NCBI RefSeq assembly: GCF_002321025.1
Contig: NZ_DCLL01000031.1
Coordinates: 55,124-119,123 of the forward strand
Length of the DNA: 64,000 nucleotides
Direction: 5' to 3'
From: Acinetobacter lwoffii
GTDB taxonomy: Bacteria > Pseudomonadota > Gammaproteobacteria > Pseudomonadales > Moraxellaceae
In this document: positions 45,442 to 54,223 of the stretch, piece by piece
How positions within the stretch are numbered: the stretch's first letter is position 1
Layout: the number at the start of each line of letters is the position of its first letter
Notes under the pieces: model-generated
What the model saw: the letters and a program-made list of their open reading frames with translations, nothing else
Told to the model about the DNA's origin: nothing
The model's database searches: none
Program-made: the position numbers and the translations under genes

Positions 45442-45879
45442 TTGAAGCCTCTATTAAAACTTATCATCGCATGTTGCCTTGGATCTATTGCGGCTTCCGT
45501 GAGTGCGGAAGAGGGCAGTGCCGCCACATCGGCAACAAAGGAAGTTCAGCCCATTACTCAGGCAGAAATACAGCAGGGTTTGCTAAACATGCAGAAACGC
45601 TTAGATACGCGTATTGAAAAATGGGGGCAGAGCCTGAATTCAGATGATTTTCAATGGACTTGGCGGGGGCGTAAATTAAAGCCTGCCAAGCGTGAGGAAG
45701 TCTGTGATATTTTTCAAGATGTCGTGGATGAAATGTATCAACTGGCCGTCAAGAATAAAGCCCGTTTAGGTCCGGAAGAGCAAAAGTTATTGTCTAATCG
45801 CAGTCTGTTTATTGAGAAACTGGGTTATGAAAATAATCGGGTCAATACCCAGATGGGTTTTGATTGCTATCTGCATTAG
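45442..45879 (+). CDS. Small exported protein of unknown function
   Basis: About 145 residues from a TTG at 45442 that has AAAGGTG 6 nt before it and gives a clean Sec signal peptide (KPLLKLIIACCLGSIAASVS, cut near SAEE). An ATG at 45397 is in frame but would put 15 extra residues before the signal. The mature protein is helical and basic (MQKRLDTRIEKWGQSLNSDD, WRGRKLKPAKREEVCDIFQD) with two cysteines that could form a disulfide. No family is recognised. Confidence 0.65.
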   Translation: MKPLLKLIIACCLGSIAASVSAEEGSAATSATKEVQPITQAEIQQGLLNMQKRLDTRIEKWGQSLNSDDFQWTWRGRKLKPAKREEVCDIFQDVVDEMYQLAVKNKARLGPEEQKLLSNRSLFIEKLGYENNRVNTQMGFDCYLH

Positions 45880-45902
45880 TAAAATCAAAACATGACAGAC
45901 AT

Positions 45903-45929
45903 AAAAAAGGCGCATGAAGCGCCTTTTTT
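45903..45929. terminator. Bidirectional rho-independent terminator
   Basis: Stem AAAAAAGGCGC / GCGCCTTTTTT with ATGAA loop, between the convergent exported-protein gene and APC gene. Confidence 0.93.
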
Positions 45930-45947
45930 ATTTGAAGAAAAACGATA

Positions 45948-47339
45948 TTATTTATCGTCAAATTCATTGTGCTGAGGAGCAGGGTGCTTGAAGCCTTTAG
46001 TTTTATAGCCCAAGTACAAGATACCGCCAAATGCCCAGATCAGACCATATTTAAGCGAAGCTTCATCGACTTCTAGCCACAGAGCAAAGACTGAAATGAA
46101 GCCAAGTAAAGGAACCACGACAAAGTTCATGATCTCTTTAGCACTCTTGGTACGACCATCACGTAATGCATAACGTGAAATCACCGACAAGTTAACGAAA
46201 CTGAATGCAGTTAAGGCACCAAAGCTGATCAACGACACCACAAAATCAAGATCCATAAAGCCAGCAGTTAAAGCCACTGCACCAGCGATTAAGATGTTGT
46301 ATGAAGGTGTATAGTTTTTCGGACTAATATGACCGAAGATCTTTTTGTTGATTACGCCATCACGACCCATCACGTACATCAGACGCGATACACCCGCATG
46401 TGCTGAAATACCAGAAGCCATAACTGTCACAATCGCGAAGTAAAGTACGACTGTCTTAAACGCCACGCCACCGACAGCTTGTAAAATATCAGGCTGTGTT
46501 GCAGCGATATCTTCAAAGTAAGTTTTTGGATCATTCGGGAAGAAGATCTGCATGAAGTAAGTGCTGATGATGAAGATGATACCTGCCAACAATGCAGTCA
46601 AGAAAATCGCTTTAGGTAAGGTTTTCTCGGTATCTTTGGTTTCTTCAGCAAGAGAACTTAAAGAGTCAAAACCTGTGAATGAGAAGCACAGTAAGGTTGC
46701 ACCGGTAATCAGGGCAGCAACAGACGTAAATTCATTCCAGAATGGTTCTAAACTCCACAGTTGGTACTTTGCATCGACCAGTGTGCCATCTGCGTTTACG
46801 CCGCCTTCCAGAAGTTGGTAAACCATCCAGGTGAAGTATGCAATGACGCCCAATTGTACGAATACAATCATACTGTTGAAGTTGGCAACAAATCTCGCAC
46901 CGCGAAGGTTAATCGCAGTCATAAAGGCGGTTAAACCAATGACCCAAACCCAATGGTTCATGTCTGGGAAAAGTGCTTCCAAATAAATCACCGCCAGGAT
47001 GATATTGACCATTGGCGATAACAGGTAATCCAGCAAGGATGACCAACCCACCATGAAACCTACGTTCGGATGGATGGATTTTTGCGCATAGGTATAGGCC
47101 GAACCCGAAGAAGGGTAGCGACGAATCATATGACCATAGCTCAAGGAGGTTAACAAAATTGCAATCAGTGCAAAAATGTAAGAGGTAGGAACGTGGAAGT
47201 TACTTTCTTCAGATACCAGACCAAATGTATCGAACAAGGTCATGGGTTGAATATAAGCTAAACCAATAATAATGATGTGCCAGAGTCCCAGCGTTTTTTG
47301 CAGTTTAGCTGCCGATTGAGTCCCAGAGATATTAGTCAA
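45948..47339 (-). CDS. APC family amino-acid or polyamine permease (PuuP/PlaP-like)
   Basis: 463 residues with about 12 membrane helices. The N-terminus KTLGLWHIIIIGLAYIQPMT and the segments RRYPSSGSAYTYAQKSIHPN and CFSFTGFDSLSSLAEETKDT belong to the APC superfamily and look closest to putrescine importers PuuP/PlaP. Uptake of a polyamine is a guess. The 266 bp before it carry an 8 bp inverted repeat and the ADH terminator. Confidence 0.84.
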   Translation of the reverse strand: MTNISGTQSAAKLQKTLGLWHIIIIGLAYIQPMTLFDTFGLVSEESNFHVPTSYIFALIAILLTSLSYGHMIRRYPSSGSAYTYAQKSIHPNVGFMVGWSSLLDYLLSPMVNIILAVIYLEALFPDMNHWVWVIGLTAFMTAINLRGARFVANFNSMIVFVQLGVIAYFTWMVYQLLEGGVNADGTLVDAKYQLWSLEPFWNEFTSVAALITGATLLCFSFTGFDSLSSLAEETKDTEKTLPKAIFLTALLAGIIFIISTYFMQIFFPNDPKTYFEDIAATQPDILQAVGGVAFKTVVLYFAIVTVMASGISAHAGVSRLMYVMGRDGVINKKIFGHISPKNYTPSYNILIAGAVALTAGFMDLDFVVSLISFGALTAFSFVNLSVISRYALRDGRTKSAKEIMNFVVVPLLGFISVFALWLEVDEASLKYGLIWAFGGILYLGYKTKGFKHPAPQHNEFDDK

Positions 47340-47386
47340 CGGCGTTATCCTCTTAATCGTTGATCAAGGATCAGTCATATTTATAA

Positions 47387-47409
47387 GGATCGTTTGAGAC
47401 GAACGATCC
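47387..47409. other. Inverted repeat upstream of the APC permease
   Basis: GGATCGTT and AACGATCC are exact complements separated by 7 nt, 48 bp before the start of the permease gene. It may be an operator or a leader hairpin. Confidence 0.45.
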
Positions 47410-47539
47410 CCCCTACAGTTTTCTATAAAAGTCCGCCAATCTACTTGAAAAGAACGGCTTTTGCTAGCTATTTTTTTGACTTTTGTCCTGCATAAAATGT
47501 GCCATTCAAAAAAGAAATCGAATTTTTTCTTATGCAAGA

Positions 47540-47571
47540 TAAAAGCCTGATGTTTAAAAAAACATCAGGCT
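47540..47571 (-). terminator. Rho-independent terminator after the alcohol dehydrogenase gene
   Basis: Perfect 12 bp stem AGCCTGATGTTT / AAACATCAGGCT, followed on the minus strand by TTTTATC. Confidence 0.9.
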
Positions 47572-47605
47572 AGAATTTCGGCTATATTGGCTTATTTTTC
47601 AGTAA

Positions 47606-48790
47606 TTACCAAGCCTTTTTTAAGATGGATTTTAAATCTTCCAGGGTAGCTTCTTTCGGGTTATAAATGATGGAACCATCATTCAGGGCTTTCTCTGCCA
47701 CTTCATCGAGCTGGGCTTCAGAAATCTTACCGGTTTCACGTAATGTGCGCGGTAATTTGGTGAGACTGTAAATCCGGTCACGCATGGTTAGAATCGTTGC
47801 AATAGTTTTGTCAGCACGTAGATGCGCCGGCGTTTGTGCATAAATATCGGCACCCGCCAAAGGCAGGAGCAGATCTGCGATTTTATCGCCATTGACCTCT
47901 TTGTTGTATTCCAGCACATAAGGCAGGAATAAGTTCATGCATAAACCATGCGGCAGGTGTACCACTGCACCCAATGAGTGCCCCAATGAATGCACAATGC
48001 CGACCATCGAGTTGGAAAATGCAATTCCTGCCATGGTCGATGCCTGTGCCAGTTCCAGACGGCCTTGTGCATCAGAAGGGTTGTCCAGCACATTAAATAG
48101 ATGGGCACTGATCTTCTTAACTGCTGCAGTCGCATAAGCATCCGAAATTGGATTGGCTGCCATGCAGGTATAAGCTTCAACCGCATGGGTCATCGCATCC
48201 ATTGCGGTCATGGCGGTTAAATGCGGCGGCAAGGTCTGGGTCATGCGGGGATCCAGAATCGCAGCATGCGGCATCAGGTAATAAGAGGCGAACGGCATTT
48301 TGACGTTCTTTTCAGTGTCCGACACGACAGCGACCATGGTCACTTCTGAACCTGTACCAGACGTGGTTGGAATCACAAAAAACGGTTTCAGCGGTTTAGG
48401 CAGGTTGTGAGCACCTGAATATTTCAGCAGGTCATCACCGCCTTCAGAGACCAAAATATTGGTTGCCTTGGAGGTATCAATGACTGAACCACCGCCCACA
48501 GCAATGATCGCATCACAATGATTTTCGCGATACAGCTTTGCCGCACTGCGTACTGTACCCAAGCTAGAGTCGGGTGGTACGTCATCAAAAATCGCTACAA
48601 TTGCAGCATCTGCCATTTCAAATGCAGCTTCAATCGGTGCTAGCAGGTTGTTGGCGCGTACACCTTTGTCGGTAATGATCAGCGGACGTTTTGCCCCCAA
48701 AGTCGCAAGTTCAAACGGAATATGTTCTAACGCGGCATAACCGGCAATCACTTTGACCGGACAGAAAAATTCATAATAAGGTTTAGCCAT
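47606..48790 (-). CDS. Iron-containing alcohol dehydrogenase
   Basis: 394 residues from the ATG at 48790, which has GGAG 9 nt before it (a GTG at 48799 is less likely). The NAD-binding motif is AIIAVGGGSVIDTSKATNIL and the metal ligands lie in AMDAMTHAVEAYTC and HSLGHSLGAVVHLPHGLCMN, all typical of group III dehydrogenases. It should oxidise an alcohol or reduce an aldehyde with NAD(P). Its start lies 1 nt after the stop of an SCP2-like gene (TAACATG), so the two are translationally coupled. The substrate is unknown. Confidence 0.92.
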   Translation of the reverse strand: MAKPYYEFFCPVKVIAGYAALEHIPFELATLGAKRPLIITDKGVRANNLLAPIEAAFEMADAAIVAIFDDVPPDSSLGTVRSAAKLYRENHCDAIIAVGGGSVIDTSKATNILVSEGGDDLLKYSGAHNLPKPLKPFFVIPTTSGTGSEVTMVAVVSDTEKNVKMPFASYYLMPHAAILDPRMTQTLPPHLTAMTAMDAMTHAVEAYTCMAANPISDAYATAAVKKISAHLFNVLDNPSDAQGRLELAQASTMAGIAFSNSMVGIVHSLGHSLGAVVHLPHGLCMNLFLPYVLEYNKEVNGDKIADLLLPLAGADIYAQTPAHLRADKTIATILTMRDRIYSLTKLPRTLRETGKISEAQLDEVAEKALNDGSIIYNPKEATLEDLKSILKKAW

Positions 48791-48791
48791 G

Positions 48792-49325
48792 TTATACACT
48801 CCGTTTCAAATAGGATTGAGCGATTTTCAGATAAATACTGCTCGCTTCGCTTAGTTTTTCTTTTAGGCTCAGATTGCTTGGATATTCTTTCACTGCCAGT
48901 TGTGCCACCATTTTCGGCAAAATCAGCGCTTCCATTTTATTCAGGCAGCGTACCAGACGAATGGCATTGGAAATATCGCCATCAGCAATCATACGGTCAT
49001 TGGCAAAAGCCTGTGAGGTGCTTTCCTGAAAAGAAAACACCAAAAAGGCATGGTGCAGATGTTTAAAGGTAATGATCAAATCAGGTGCTTTTTCCAGATT
49101 TTTAACCAGTTCCAGTTGTTTATCCTCAGTGACCCGCGCCACAAAGGCCGGGCCATGCGGAAAGACTTTCATGGAAAGAGTAAAATTTTCTGGAAAATGA
49201 GCCACTTCCTGTTTGATTTCTTCATCCACCTGACTTGCCATGACCAGACCTCGGCCAATCACATCCATCATGAGTTTGACATAGGCAAACTGCAAAGCGG
49301 GTTTTACGGATTTAGTCGCAATCAC
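48792..49325 (-). CDS. SCP2-like sterol/lipid-carrier domain protein (tentative)
   Basis: 177 residues, soluble, no signal. The middle has APDLIITFKHLHHAFLVFSF followed by SQAFANDRMIADGDISNAIR, which follows the SCP2 pattern of a strand, a helix and a xxGDxxxAxxL loop. SCP2 domains hold hydrophobic ligands such as acyl-CoA. Being coupled to an alcohol dehydrogenase gene suggests a ligand or aldehyde carrier role, which is inference. Two N-terminal Met (residues 19-20) are alternative starts. Confidence 0.55.
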   Translation of the reverse strand: MIATKSVKPALQFAYVKLMMDVIGRGLVMASQVDEEIKQEVAHFPENFTLSMKVFPHGPAFVARVTEDKQLELVKNLEKAPDLIITFKHLHHAFLVFSFQESTSQAFANDRMIADGDISNAIRLVRCLNKMEALILPKMVAQLAVKEYPSNLSLKEKLSEASSIYLKIAQSYLKRSV

Positions 49326-49399
49326 GTGATGATCCCTATCTCAATATTATTTGTTTAGAGTAAATACTCTAATTTATTTGGGGCTGAAATGCAAAGGCT

Positions 49400-50059
49400 T
49401 TATCTTTGCTCGACAGTTACTTGCTTAAAGTACCCGCTGTGACGCAAAGTTTCAATAATTTCAGTGCACAACTGGCTGAATTGAGGCGGTTGTTCGAGCA
49501 GGTCAATCATGCGCACCATTTCCAGTCCTGCATAGCCACAAGGGTTAATGGTATTGAATCCGCTTAGGTCACAATCCAGATTTAGGGACAAACCATGATA
49601 GCTACGGCCTTTGCGAATTTTAAAACCAAGTGAGCCAATTTTGCGTTCAGCGACGTAAACCCCGGGGGCATCCGGTTTGGCATAGGCATTAATGCCATAT
49701 TTTTTTAGCAATTCGATCATCAGGTTTTCAGCATAAGACACCAGCGTGCGCACATTCCAGCCCAGACGATTCAAGTCAAACATGAAGTAAGCCACCAATT
49801 GACCGGGACCATGCCAGGTCACCTGACCACCACGATCGGTCTGAATCACCGGAATATTGCTTGGTATTAAAATATGTTCCGGTTTGCCTGCCTGACCTTG
49901 AGTCAGTACATCCTGATGTTGCAAAATCCACAATTGATCCGGGCTATGTTCATCACGGGTTTCCGTAAATGTTTTCATTTCCAGAAAACGATCTTCATAA
50001 GGTGTGAGGTCGTGATATTGACGAATGATCAGCTCGGGCTTTTGCAGCACATCAGTCAC
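49400..50059 (-). CDS. lipB: Octanoyltransferase
   Basis: 219 residues. Conserved LipB parts are clear: RGGQVTWHGPGQLVAYFMFD, KIGSLGFKIRKGRSYHGLSL with the catalytic lysine, and GFNTINPCGYAG with the catalytic cysteine. It moves octanoate from acyl-carrier protein to lipoyl domains of 2-oxoacid dehydrogenases. ybeD lies upstream on the same strand, the order found in many gammaproteobacteria. Confidence 0.95.
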   Translation of the reverse strand: MTDVLQKPELIIRQYHDLTPYEDRFLEMKTFTETRDEHSPDQLWILQHQDVLTQGQAGKPEHILIPSNIPVIQTDRGGQVTWHGPGQLVAYFMFDLNRLGWNVRTLVSYAENLMIELLKKYGINAYAKPDAPGVYVAERKIGSLGFKIRKGRSYHGLSLNLDCDLSGFNTINPCGYAGLEMVRMIDLLEQPPQFSQLCTEIIETLRHSGYFKQVTVEQR

Positions 50060-50171
50060 AGGAAGTGTCCTTGGTAATTATAAAAAACTGGTCATAATTA
50101 TAATGATTTCGGCATGAAATAGGGGTGAGATCAGCAATATTTCATGGGTATCTTAGCGCTGTATAGGCATA

Positions 50172-50199
50172 AAAAAAACACGCCCGGAAGCGTGTCTTT
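50172..50199 (-). terminator. Rho-independent terminator after ybeD
   Basis: Stem ACACGC / GCGTGT with CCGGAA loop and a T run on the minus strand, so lipB needs its own promoter or read-through. Confidence 0.85.
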
Positions 50200-50210
50200 T
50201 GTATTTTCGA

Positions 50211-50498
50211 TTACAGTGCTGTTTTAATTAGCGGGCAAGCGGCCAAATCTGCATATACTGCATGAACCTGTTCCAGTTCCAAAAAGCGCAGTTGTGCGGT
50301 AATGGAATGGTATTTTCCAGTACGTGATGGCGTAATACTGACGCTATCACCTTCAAAATCTGGAAAATGTTTCAGAAAAATGTCGATGACAGCATGACGC
50401 AATTCATCGCCCGCAAGGCCAATCAGTTTAATCGGATAATCCATAGGGAAAACCCAAAGATGTTCTTGAAGTTCACGAGATGGTGTACGGTCTAACAT
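50211..50498 (-). CDS. ybeD: DUF493 family protein YbeD
   Basis: 95 residues from the ATG at 50498, which has a GGGGG ribosome-binding sequence; a further in-frame extension to 50528 is unlikely. It contains LWVFPMDYPIKLIGLAGDEL and the pattern ITPSRTGKYHSITAQLRFLE, typical of the ACT-like DUF493 fold. It is next to lipB as usual, so a link with lipoate metabolism has been suggested but not shown. Confidence 0.9.
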   Translation of the reverse strand: MLDRTPSRELQEHLWVFPMDYPIKLIGLAGDELRHAVIDIFLKHFPDFEGDSVSITPSRTGKYHSITAQLRFLELEQVHAVYADLAACPLIKTAL

Positions 50499-50516
50499 GG
50501 TAGTCCCCCTGATTTG

Positions 50517-50542
50517 AAACGCCTGCAATCATGCAGGCGTTT
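50517..50542 (-). terminator. Strong hairpin after rpoD
   Basis: Perfect 11 bp stem AAACGCCTGCA / TGCAGGCGTTT with a 4 nt loop, between rpoD and ybeD. The T run on the minus strand is short (TTT, then CAAAT), so termination may be partial. Confidence 0.65.
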
Positions 50543-50611
50543 GGGTTTGTCTTGGCTACTTAAATGGAGACTGATGATCAAATTTCAAGTCTCCAGAATA
50601 AGCATCAAATC

Positions 50612-52498
50612 TTAATCATTCTCAAGGAATGAACGTAAGTGTTCTGAACGCGATGGATGGCGAAGTTTACGCAGCGCTTTCGCTTCAATCTGACGAATAC
50701 GTTCACGTGTTACGTCAAACTGTTTGCCCACCTCTTCCAAAGTATGGTCAGTCGGCATGTCGATACCAAAACGCATTTTTAGGACTTTGGCTTCACGTTC
50801 AGTCAGGTTTTCCAGAACTTCACGTGTCGCTTCTTTCAGGCCTTCAGACGTTGCCGCATCAATTGGTGAAGTGATGTTGCTGTCTTCAATGAAGTCACCC
50901 AGATGTGAATCTTCATCATCACCGATCGGTGTTTCCATCGAAATTGGTTCTTTGGCGATTTTCAGTACTTTACGTACTTTAACTTCGTCCATTTCCAGAC
51001 GTTCGCCCAGTTCTTCAGGAGTCGGTTCACGACCCATTTCCTGTAGAAGCTGACGAGATACACGGTTGATCTTGTTGATCGTTTCAATCATGTGTACCGG
51101 AATACGAATGGTACGTGCCTGATCCGCGATCGAACGGGTAATCGCCTGACGAATCCACCAGGTCGCATAAGTCGAGAATTTATAACCACGACGGTATTCA
51201 AACTTGTCTACGGCTTTCATCAGACCGATGTTACCTTCCTGAATCAGATCCAGGAATTGCAAGCCACGGTTGGTATATTTCTTCGCAATCGAAATTACCA
51301 GACGCAAGTTCGCTTCAACCATTTCTTTCTTGGCACGACGTGCTTTGGCTTCACCGACGGCCATACGTTTGGCAATGTCTTTAATGCCTTTTACATCAAG
51401 GCCAAGCTCTTTCTCGATATCGGCAATTTTTTGCTGGAAGGCCAATACGTCTGGACGTACTTTTTCCAGATAAGCTTTCTGGTCTGCAGGTGTTTTTGCG
51501 ATCTGCTCATCTAACCAGGCTGGATTCGATTCTTGGCCCGGGAAGCTGGTACGGAACTGGGTGCGATCCATACGGCCACGACGTACTGCATAACGCATCA
51601 CTTCACGTTCTGCACCACGAATTTGATCATGGGTACCACGAATCATTTCAGAAATGATATCAAATAGACGCGGGGTAAATTTGAACATCATGAATACAGT
51701 TGCAAGTGCCTGCAAAGCTTCTTCAGCCTGTTTGCTGTCACGACCATGTTTTTCAATAGTTGCTTTGGTATTCAGCCACGCATTTTCCAGTTCAGTAAAA
51801 CGCGCTTTAGCAATTTCAGGATCTGGACCAGAATCTGCTTCTGATTCATCATCAGAATCTGCTTCTTCTTCCTCTTCATCATCGTCCAGTTTTACATCTT
51901 TGGTCGATTTTTTCGAGTCAGTCTCATCTTCAGCAAGAACCGCTTCTTCTTCTAGAACTTCAGGAATTTCTTCATCTGATTCAGGATCTAAATAACCTGA
52001 TAAAAGGTCAGCAAGACGGCGTTCACCCGCTTCATAATCTTTGTATTCTTGCAGTACCACTTCTACCGCATTCGGCCAGTAAGCAATCGAGTGCAAAACA
52101 TCACGAATACCTTCTTCGATGCGTTTTGCGATGCTGATTTCGCCTTCACGAGTCAGAAGTTCTACTGTACCCATCTCACGCATATACATACGTACAGGGT
52201 CAGTGGTACGACCTGGCTCGTTTTCTACCGAGGCAAGTACGGCTGCAGCTTCTTCTTCTGCAACTTCATCCGCCGCTTCTGCAGTATCTTCGAACATCGT
52301 ATCATCAGATTCAGGCGCGCGATCATGTACCGGAATACCAACGTCATTCAGCATCTGAATGATGTCTTCAATCTGCTCGCTTTCTGTGATGGAGTCCGGC
52401 AGATGATCGTTAACCTCAGCGAAGGTTAAATAACCTTGTTCTTTGCCTCGGCTAATCAGAGCCGCTACTTGAGAAGTAGGGGAAGTCATATCGCTCAT
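50612..52498 (-). CDS. rpoD: RNA polymerase primary sigma factor RpoD
   Basis: 628 residues. Region 1.1 is at the N-terminus, an acidic non-conserved insert with long Glu/Asp runs lies near residues 180-230, sigma-2 shows DLIQEGNIGLMKAVDKFEYR and YATWWIRQAITRSIADQART, and sigma-4 ends VTRERIRQIEAKALRKLRHP. This is the housekeeping sigma-70 that recognises most promoters. It starts at the ATG at 52498, preceded by a long leader. The acidic insert is typical of gammaproteobacterial RpoD. Confidence 0.98.
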   Translation of the reverse strand: MSDMTSPTSQVAALISRGKEQGYLTFAEVNDHLPDSITESEQIEDIIQMLNDVGIPVHDRAPESDDTMFEDTAEAADEVAEEEAAAVLASVENEPGRTTDPVRMYMREMGTVELLTREGEISIAKRIEEGIRDVLHSIAYWPNAVEVVLQEYKDYEAGERRLADLLSGYLDPESDEEIPEVLEEEAVLAEDETDSKKSTKDVKLDDDEEEEEADSDDESEADSGPDPEIAKARFTELENAWLNTKATIEKHGRDSKQAEEALQALATVFMMFKFTPRLFDIISEMIRGTHDQIRGAEREVMRYAVRRGRMDRTQFRTSFPGQESNPAWLDEQIAKTPADQKAYLEKVRPDVLAFQQKIADIEKELGLDVKGIKDIAKRMAVGEAKARRAKKEMVEANLRLVISIAKKYTNRGLQFLDLIQEGNIGLMKAVDKFEYRRGYKFSTYATWWIRQAITRSIADQARTIRIPVHMIETINKINRVSRQLLQEMGREPTPEELGERLEMDEVKVRKVLKIAKEPISMETPIGDDEDSHLGDFIEDSNITSPIDAATSEGLKEATREVLENLTEREAKVLKMRFGIDMPTDHTLEEVGKQFDVTRERIRQIEAKALRKLRHPSRSEHLRSFLEND

Positions 52499-52897
52499 CT
52501 TTTGCTTACTCTTCGTTGAATCTGTGGCAGTAAAAAACCGTACAATGCTGCACGATTTAAGCTCGTTAAATTTAGTGAATAGCCTATATATTTCATCAGA
52601 GAATTCAGCATGAAAGCTGTCTGATAAAATATTTAAAATGAAATTCAGTAATTTAAGATGGGGGTGAATTTGTTGTTTTCAAGTTCATCCCATGCGTGTC
52701 TGTTTATGACTCAAAAAAGGAGAATCAAAAAACATAAGGACGCAGGGTGGATTATATCATGGCACACAATTGAGACAGAAAAAACCCCTAATTACAAATT
52801 AAAAATACGAAAATCCAAATAAAACTTGACTTGTTATTTTAGGCACGATAAATAGCGCTTAAATCCTTTTACATTTTTCACTCATGAGGAAGTTTTA
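52499..52897. other. Divergent intergenic region of 399 bp
   Basis: Holds the rpoD leader and promoter on one side and a good sigma-70 promoter for the PA3496-like gene on the other. I see no gene in it. Confidence 0.55.
52826..52854 (+). promoter_or_regulatory. Sigma-70 promoter of the PA3496-like gene
   Basis: TTGACT and TAAATA are separated by 17 bp, about 43 bp before the GTG start. Confidence 0.7.
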
Positions 52898-53104
52898 GTG
52901 TCTTCTACAGATTTTGAACTAGATGATAACTTCGGTGAAGATGATGTTAATTTCGATGAGGCTTCTAGCAAGCTCAGTGCTAAAGAGTCGTTGGAAAAAC
53001 GTCGTCTGATCGATGATCTACTGACCCAACGTCGTTTAGAGCGCGAACTCAAAGATTTTGATTATGACTTCGACGATGACGACGATTTTGATGACGAAGA
53101 TTAA
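52898..53104 (+). CDS. PA3496-like acidic small protein
   Basis: 68 residues from a GTG at 52898 with GAGGA 7 nt before it. It is acidic at both ends (ELDDNFGEDDVNFDEAS and a final Asp-rich tail) with a central basic helix ESLEKRRLIDDLLTQRRLER. This layout matches the PA3496 family of putative envelope-integrity proteins of Pseudomonas and relatives. No signal peptide is visible, so it is probably cytoplasmic. It has its own strong promoter and is followed by the YecA-like gene after 71 bp. Confidence 0.72.
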   Translation: MSSTDFELDDNFGEDDVNFDEASSKLSAKESLEKRRLIDDLLTQRRLERELKDFDYDFDDDDDFDDED

Positions 53105-53175
53105 CGAATTCGGATTTAGCATAGTCTGAATAAATGCTATGCTAAACCTTTCGGTTTTCTAAGTTTGGATGTTAG

Positions 53176-53700
53176 ATGAGTGCTTTAGATTTAGACCTGT
53201 TGAGTGAATATCTAGATGGTGACCAAAATGAACATGGTCTAGATTTCGCGGCAACCCATGGTTTCTTATGTGCTATTGCAGTAGGCCCAAAATTCGACAA
53301 ATGGTTAGACGAACTTTTTGATAGTAATCAAAAGAAAGTGCCTGCAGAAATCATCACTCAGGTGCAAGCATGGTTAGAGTCTATTCGTCAAAGCTTAGCC
53401 AATGAAGAAGGGATTGCGTTCCCGTTTGAAATTGAAGAAGCAGACACTGAATCAAGCCTGGGTGACTGGAGTGTGGGCTTTGTAGATGCCATGTTCCTGA
53501 ACGAAGACGCTTGGTTTACTAAAGAATTTGAAGAGCAACTGGTGGATTTAACTCTGCCAATCATGGTCTTTAGTGGCATTGATGATGAAGATCCACAAAT
53601 GGAAACTTTCCGTCGCAATGGTCAGTTAATGGATGAACTTGCAGAAGAAATTCCAGAAAACTTAAATGAATTGTATCTGATGTATCACACTCCAGAATAA
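53176..53700 (+). CDS. UPF0149/YecA-YgfB family protein
   Basis: 174 residues, acidic, all helical. The N-terminal ALDLDLLSEYLDGD and the segment FAATHGFLCAIAVGPKFDKW are typical of the UPF0149 family, and WSVGFVDAMFLNEDAWF is the usual middle helix. No C-terminal SEC-C zinc motif is present, so it is of the YgfB rather than YecA type. Function is unclear. It lies after the PA3496-like gene and ends at a terminator. Confidence 0.85.
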   Translation: MSALDLDLLSEYLDGDQNEHGLDFAATHGFLCAIAVGPKFDKWLDELFDSNQKKVPAEIITQVQAWLESIRQSLANEEGIAFPFEIEEADTESSLGDWSVGFVDAMFLNEDAWFTKEFEEQLVDLTLPIMVFSGIDDEDPQMETFRRNGQLMDELAEEIPENLNELYLMYHTPE

Positions 53701-53705
53701 TTCAT

Positions 53706-53733
53706 AAAAAAAGCACCGCAGGGTGCTTTTTTT
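53706..53733 (+). terminator. Rho-independent terminator after the UPF0149 gene
   Basis: Stem AAAAAAAGCACC / GGTGCTTTTTTT with a 4 nt loop; T runs on both strands. Confidence 0.93.
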
Positions 53734-53761
53734 AGCTTTGGCCTTTTTGCATCTTTGAGAT

Positions 53762-54196
53762 CTACTCGACCCTATTTTCTTTCAAGCCTGTACGCTTCGC
53801 CAGACTATAGCGTGCATAAGCATTGTAGGCGATATGAAACAGCAAGGCATGTAAGGCAATGCTTGCAGCCACCAGGAATGAATTTGTTCCTCTTCCTGTA
53901 TAGGTGATGGTTCTATAAATCTCATCTGTCTGCGGGTTCATCCAGATGACCACAACTAAAAAGATAAACCCGAATGTCATGGCAATAATAGTGGAGCCCC
54001 AGACCAGTTTGCTTTTCTCTTGCTGAGTCGGCAAACGAAGTTCTCTCTTAACAAAGTATCGGGCACTGAGAAAGGCAGAAGCAATCAGGGCAGGAATCAG
54101 CAGAATGGCGCCCAGATTGAATACATAGATGAATATGCCTACCAATAGAACCAGGGTCAGATAAACGGTGGCAAAATATTTAAGATAATGCGACAT
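53762..54196 (-). CDS. Small four-helix membrane protein (ABZJ_00895-like, tentative)
   Basis: 144 residues with four predicted membrane helices (about 7-28, 30-48, 66-86 and 105-125). A cytoplasmic loop holds FVKRELRLPTQQEKSKLVWG, which resembles the ABZJ_00895 family of Acinetobacter membrane proteins of unknown role. It lies 27 bp after the DedA gene on the same strand and may be cotranscribed. No motif suggests an activity. Confidence 0.6.
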   Translation of the reverse strand: MSHYLKYFATVYLTLVLLVGIFIYVFNLGAILLIPALIASAFLSARYFVKRELRLPTQQEKSKLVWGSTIIAMTFGFIFLVVVIWMNPQTDEIYRTITYTGRGTNSFLVAASIALHALLFHIAYNAYARYSLAKRTGLKENRVE

Positions 54197-54223
54197 CGTT
54201 TTAATCTCCTTAAGGGATCTTCC

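Noticed and set aside
51654..51995. Ser-rich plus-strand frame of 113 codons within rpoD
   Set aside because: It is the antisense of the Glu/Asp-rich insert of RpoD, which makes long Ser runs on the other strand.
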